Below, piece by piece: positions 61,495-64,000 of a stretch of DNA of 64,000 nt. This DNA is from RBG-16-64-13 sp963718375 (lineage in GTDB: Bacteria; Actinomycetota; Thermoleophilia; RBG-16-64-13): assembly GCA_963718375.1 (NCBI GenBank), contig CAVQZD010000002.1, forward strand, positions 1 to 64,000, in the 5' to 3' direction. Under the pieces are notes generated by a model that was not told the DNA's origin, made no database searches, and saw only the letters and a program-made list of their open reading frames with translations. The number at the start of each line of letters is the position of its first letter. The stretch's first letter is position 1. The translations under genes and the position numbers were made by a program.

Positions 61495-62709
61495 TCAATC
61501 GGCTGCGGCGACCTGTTTCTTCCGCTTTTTGGGCCGCTTACGCTTGCCGAACTCCCTCACGGGTGTGCCCATGAGGTCCGAGATCGCCTGCGTACTCTCA
61601 AAGGAATCGAAGAAGAGCAACTTGACCATGAGCATGAGCGGCACCGACATCAGCGCCCCCAGCCCGCCTAGGACCCATCCCCAGAAGAACACGGAGACGA
61701 AGACAGTCAGGGTGCTCAAGCCCAGATTCCTCCCCATGATCTTAGGTGAGAAGAAGTTGTCGACGACGGTGTTGATCGCGATGACGATGATGACCACGAC
61801 CGCGGCCCGGGGGAAGCCGAACTCCAGCAAGGTTATGAAGAACACGGGTATGACCGACAGCAGGAAGCCGACATTGGGGATGAAGCTCATCACAAAGAAC
61901 AGCAGCCCCCACACCAGAGCAAAGTCGACGCCAAAAACGTAGTAGATCAAGGTCACCATGACGGCGACCAGGCCGCTGAGCCACGCTTTGGTGAAGAGGA
62001 AGGTCTTGACTGTCTCGCCGAAATTGGCGAAGGATCGAGCCACCCGCTCGTTCACCCTGATGGCTTCGCTGAGCTTCTTTGGGAGTGAGTACACATAGGC
62101 GACCATGAAGAGAAGGAGCAGGATTATCCAGAAGACACTGCCCATGACGTTGACTATGCTGGACAGGAGCCCCTTGACCGCGCTCGTGGCAGCTTCTGGG
62201 CTGAGCGAATCACTGGTCAGACTGCTGATGTCTATCCCCCGCTCGGCGAACCAGGCAGTCATAGTAGCCTCCATTTGGGCGATATTCGCCTGGTAGCCGG
62301 GCATCTTATCGTCCAACTGTGTGACTGCCGAAAGCATGACGAGCATGAACAGGGTGACGGCGGCGACCAAGACGACCGAGACGATGACTATGCACAGCCA
62401 GGCCGGCATCCCCTTGCGCCGCATCCAGGCAAGGGCGGGGGCGGCGCCCATGGTGAGAAAGAGGGCGAGAAACAACGGGTTGAGGATGCCCGACATGCTC
62501 TTCATCGCCAAGATCAGGATGGCCGCCAGTGTGAGCGGAAGAAGCAGGCGCACGGGACCGCTCAAGAGACTCTCCCGTTTGGGGGCCGCCAAGTCCGCTG
62601 GTGATACACGGGTCTTCTCCAGTTCACCGGGCTTGGTCACGCCGGTGGCATCGTCCGCAGAGGTTGACTCCGGGTCCGGGACCGCGGACGCTGGGCCATC
62701 TTGAGTCAT
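61495..62709 (-). CDS. AI-2E family transporter (copy 2)
   Basis: A 404-residue paralogue of the neighbouring permease, on the opposite strand (converging). Eight hydrophobic helices; WMRRKGMPAWLCIVI, GVDFALVWGLLFFVMSFIPNVGFLL, NTVVDNFFSPKIMGRNLGLS and FFDSFESTQAISDLM are shared. The tail is Lys/Arg-rich (KRKRPKKRKKQ). ATG 62709 has GGAGG nine bases upstream; the frame is open further upstream without homology. Confidence 0.9.
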   Translation of the reverse strand: MTQDGPASAVPDPESTSADDATGVTKPGELEKTRVSPADLAAPKRESLLSGPVRLLLPLTLAAILILAMKSMSGILNPLFLALFLTMGAAPALAWMRRKGMPAWLCIVIVSVVLVAAVTLFMLVMLSAVTQLDDKMPGYQANIAQMEATMTAWFAERGIDISSLTSDSLSPEAATSAVKGLLSSIVNVMGSVFWIILLLLFMVAYVYSLPKKLSEAIRVNERVARSFANFGETVKTFLFTKAWLSGLVAVMVTLIYYVFGVDFALVWGLLFFVMSFIPNVGFLLSVIPVFFITLLEFGFPRAAVVVIIVIAINTVVDNFFSPKIMGRNLGLSTLTVFVSVFFWGWVLGGLGALMSVPLMLMVKLLFFDSFESTQAISDLMGTPVREFGKRKRPKKRKKQVAAAD

Positions 62710-62882
62710 TGGTGCGTCGCCTCCGATTGGTGCTTTGACCGTCGACAGAGACCGCCGCTCGCGGTAGATGAGATACATTCTAACCCTGAAATCTAACGGA
62801 GGTGCGACGGCGGTCCCAGGACGTGAGGTCTTTGCCGTGGTGCCGGCTGATACAATGAGGCCAGCACGAGTCCGGGAGAGCC

Positions 62883-64000
62883 ATGAGGTCCAGCACCGCC
62901 AATCTCCAGGCATTCCACACCATGGCCAAACCCACCGGCGCACGGTGCAACTTAGACTGCGCCTACTGCTTCTTCCTGAAGAAGGATCTGCTCTACCCGG
63001 GCAGCGACTTCCGAATGACCGACGAGGTGCTCGAGGCGTACATCCGCCAGACCATCGAGGCACATCAGGTGCCGGAGGTGACCATCGCCTGGCAGGGCGG
63101 CGAGCCGACACTGATGGGTTTGGACTTCTTCCGAAGGGCCGTGGAGCTGGAGCAGAACGTTGCTGCTCCGGGTGTGGCGATCGAGAATACGCTTCAGACC
63201 AACGGCGTGCTTCTCGACGACGAATGGTGCGAGTTCCTGCGAGAGCAGCGCTTTCTCGTCGGTCTCAGCCTTGACGGCCCCCGAGAGTTGCACGACGCCT
63301 ACCGGCGGGACAAGCGAGGCAACTCGGTCTTCGACAAGGTCGCCCAGGCCGTCCGTCTCATGCAGAAACACCAGGTGGAGTTCAACATCCTCTGCACCGT
63401 GAACGCTGCCAACGGTGACCACCCGCTTGAGGTCTACCGCTTCTTCCGAGATGACCTCGCTGCCCGCTACTTACAGTTCATCCCCATCGTGGAGAGGGAC
63501 AACCAGACAGGCGACCAGGAAGGTGCCGCGGTCACAGACAGGTCGGTCGGCGGACGGCAATACGGACGCTTCCTGATCGAGATCTTCGACGAATGGGTCC
63601 ACAACGACGTCGGGGAGACGTTCGTGCTGTTCTTCGACGGGGTGCTGGCCTCGTATGTGACAGGGAAATCCAGCCTCTGCGTACTCAGGCCCACCTGCGG
63701 TGAAGGCGTGGCGCTCGAGCACACTGGGGACGTGTACTCCTGCGACCACTACGTCGAGCCCCACCACCTGCTCGGGAACATCCTCGACACTGCCTCTCGG
63801 CGAGCTGGTCTTCTCCGACAGGCAGCGCGCGTTCGGCGAGGCCAAGGCCGACAGCCTTCCGCGAGTCTGCGGCGAGTGTCGCTGGCTGTTCACGTGCAAC
63901 GGGGAGTGTCCCAAGAACCGGGTGCTGGATACGGCGGAGGGCGAGCCCGGGCTCAACTGGCTGTGTGACGGCCTCCAAGCCTTCTTCGAGCACGTCGATC
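62883..64000 (+). CDS. anaerobic sulfatase-maturating radical SAM enzyme, one frameshift, 3'-truncated
   Basis: A radical SAM/SPASM protein that oxidises the sulfatase active-site Cys to formylglycine. C22-C26-C29 (CNLDCAYC) binds the SAM cluster; WQGGEPTLMG follows; SPASM ligands lie in CGEGVALEHTGDVYSCDHYV and, after an extra base near 63790, CGECRWLFTCNGECPKNR. The frame is open to the window end, so the 3' end is missing. ATG 62883 has GGGAGAG upstream. It lies near the Cys-type sulfatase, the likely client. Confidence 0.9.

Overview
This window (about 63% G+C by eye) looks like a chromosome segment of a high-G+C Gram-positive bacterium, most likely a deep-branching, anaerobic or facultative member of the Actinobacteriota. 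The main clues are the topA-tmk-holB-tRNA-Thr neighbourhood, the lysine-rich tail on topoisomerase I, frequent GTG/TTG starts, cell-wall hydrolases with actinobacterial wall-binding repeats, and an energy metabolism built on 2-oxoacid:ferredoxin oxidoreductase, phosphoketolase/acetate kinase and an 11-subunit complex I. No rRNA, CRISPR array, prophage or insertion sequence was seen.

Layout. 1-8.1 kb (mostly +): 3'-end of a GNAT acetyltransferase, panD, an SDR epimerase, a TauE/SafE permease, a minus-strand M29/NicX-like metalloenzyme, a small Cys protein followed by an ERG2/sigma-1-receptor-like protein, two tandem fucosyltransferase-like genes, a flavodoxin and a broken histone-deacetylase-family gene. 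8.1-17.4 kb (-): a catabolic-looking operon (malate dehydrogenase, FadH/BaiCD-type ene-reductase, AMP-dependent acid-CoA ligase, 2-oxoacid:ferredoxin oxidoreductase gamma, delta, alpha, beta) behind two related TetR regulators. 17.4-21.7 kb (+): a ribose-type ABC transporter and an esterase, divergent from TetR and preceded by a strong operator palindrome. 21.8-23.9 kb: VapBC-like toxin-antitoxin, DUF5674 pair, DNA-3-methyladenine glycosylase. 24-28.9 kb: acetate kinase, phosphoketolase, TauE/DUF1634 pair. 28.9-30.6 kb (-): a GntR regulator fused to a HAD domain. 30.7-40.9 kb: nuoABCDHIJKLMN, followed by an aminohydrolase. 42.4-47.9 kb: a 1439-residue double-hydrolase cell-wall protein, a TPR protein and a STAS anti-sigma antagonist. 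47.9-53.6 kb: archaeal-type topA, tmk, holB, a PSP1 (RicT-like) gene and tRNA-Thr(CGT). 53.7-58.5 kb: DUF1269 protein, small membrane protein, Vps62-like membrane protein, SulP transporter. 58.6-64 kb: Cys-type sulfatase (-), two AI-2E permeases and an anaerobic sulfatase-maturating radical SAM enzyme running off the right edge.

How genes work together. Phosphoketolase makes acetyl-phosphate and acetate kinase turns it into ATP. The ferredoxin oxidoreductase supplies reduced ferredoxin, a plausible donor for the NuoEFG-less complex I, and the downstream aminohydrolase fits futalosine-route menaquinone synthesis. The sulfatase carries a Cys-type motif that the adjacent radical SAM maturase could convert to formylglycine.

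Caveat. Many genes, including essential ones (nuoM, tmk), carry single-base frameshifts with intact motifs on both sides. This pattern is more easily explained by indel errors in the assembly than by real gene decay. Coordinates of such genes span the reconstructed gene, and the shifts are noted.
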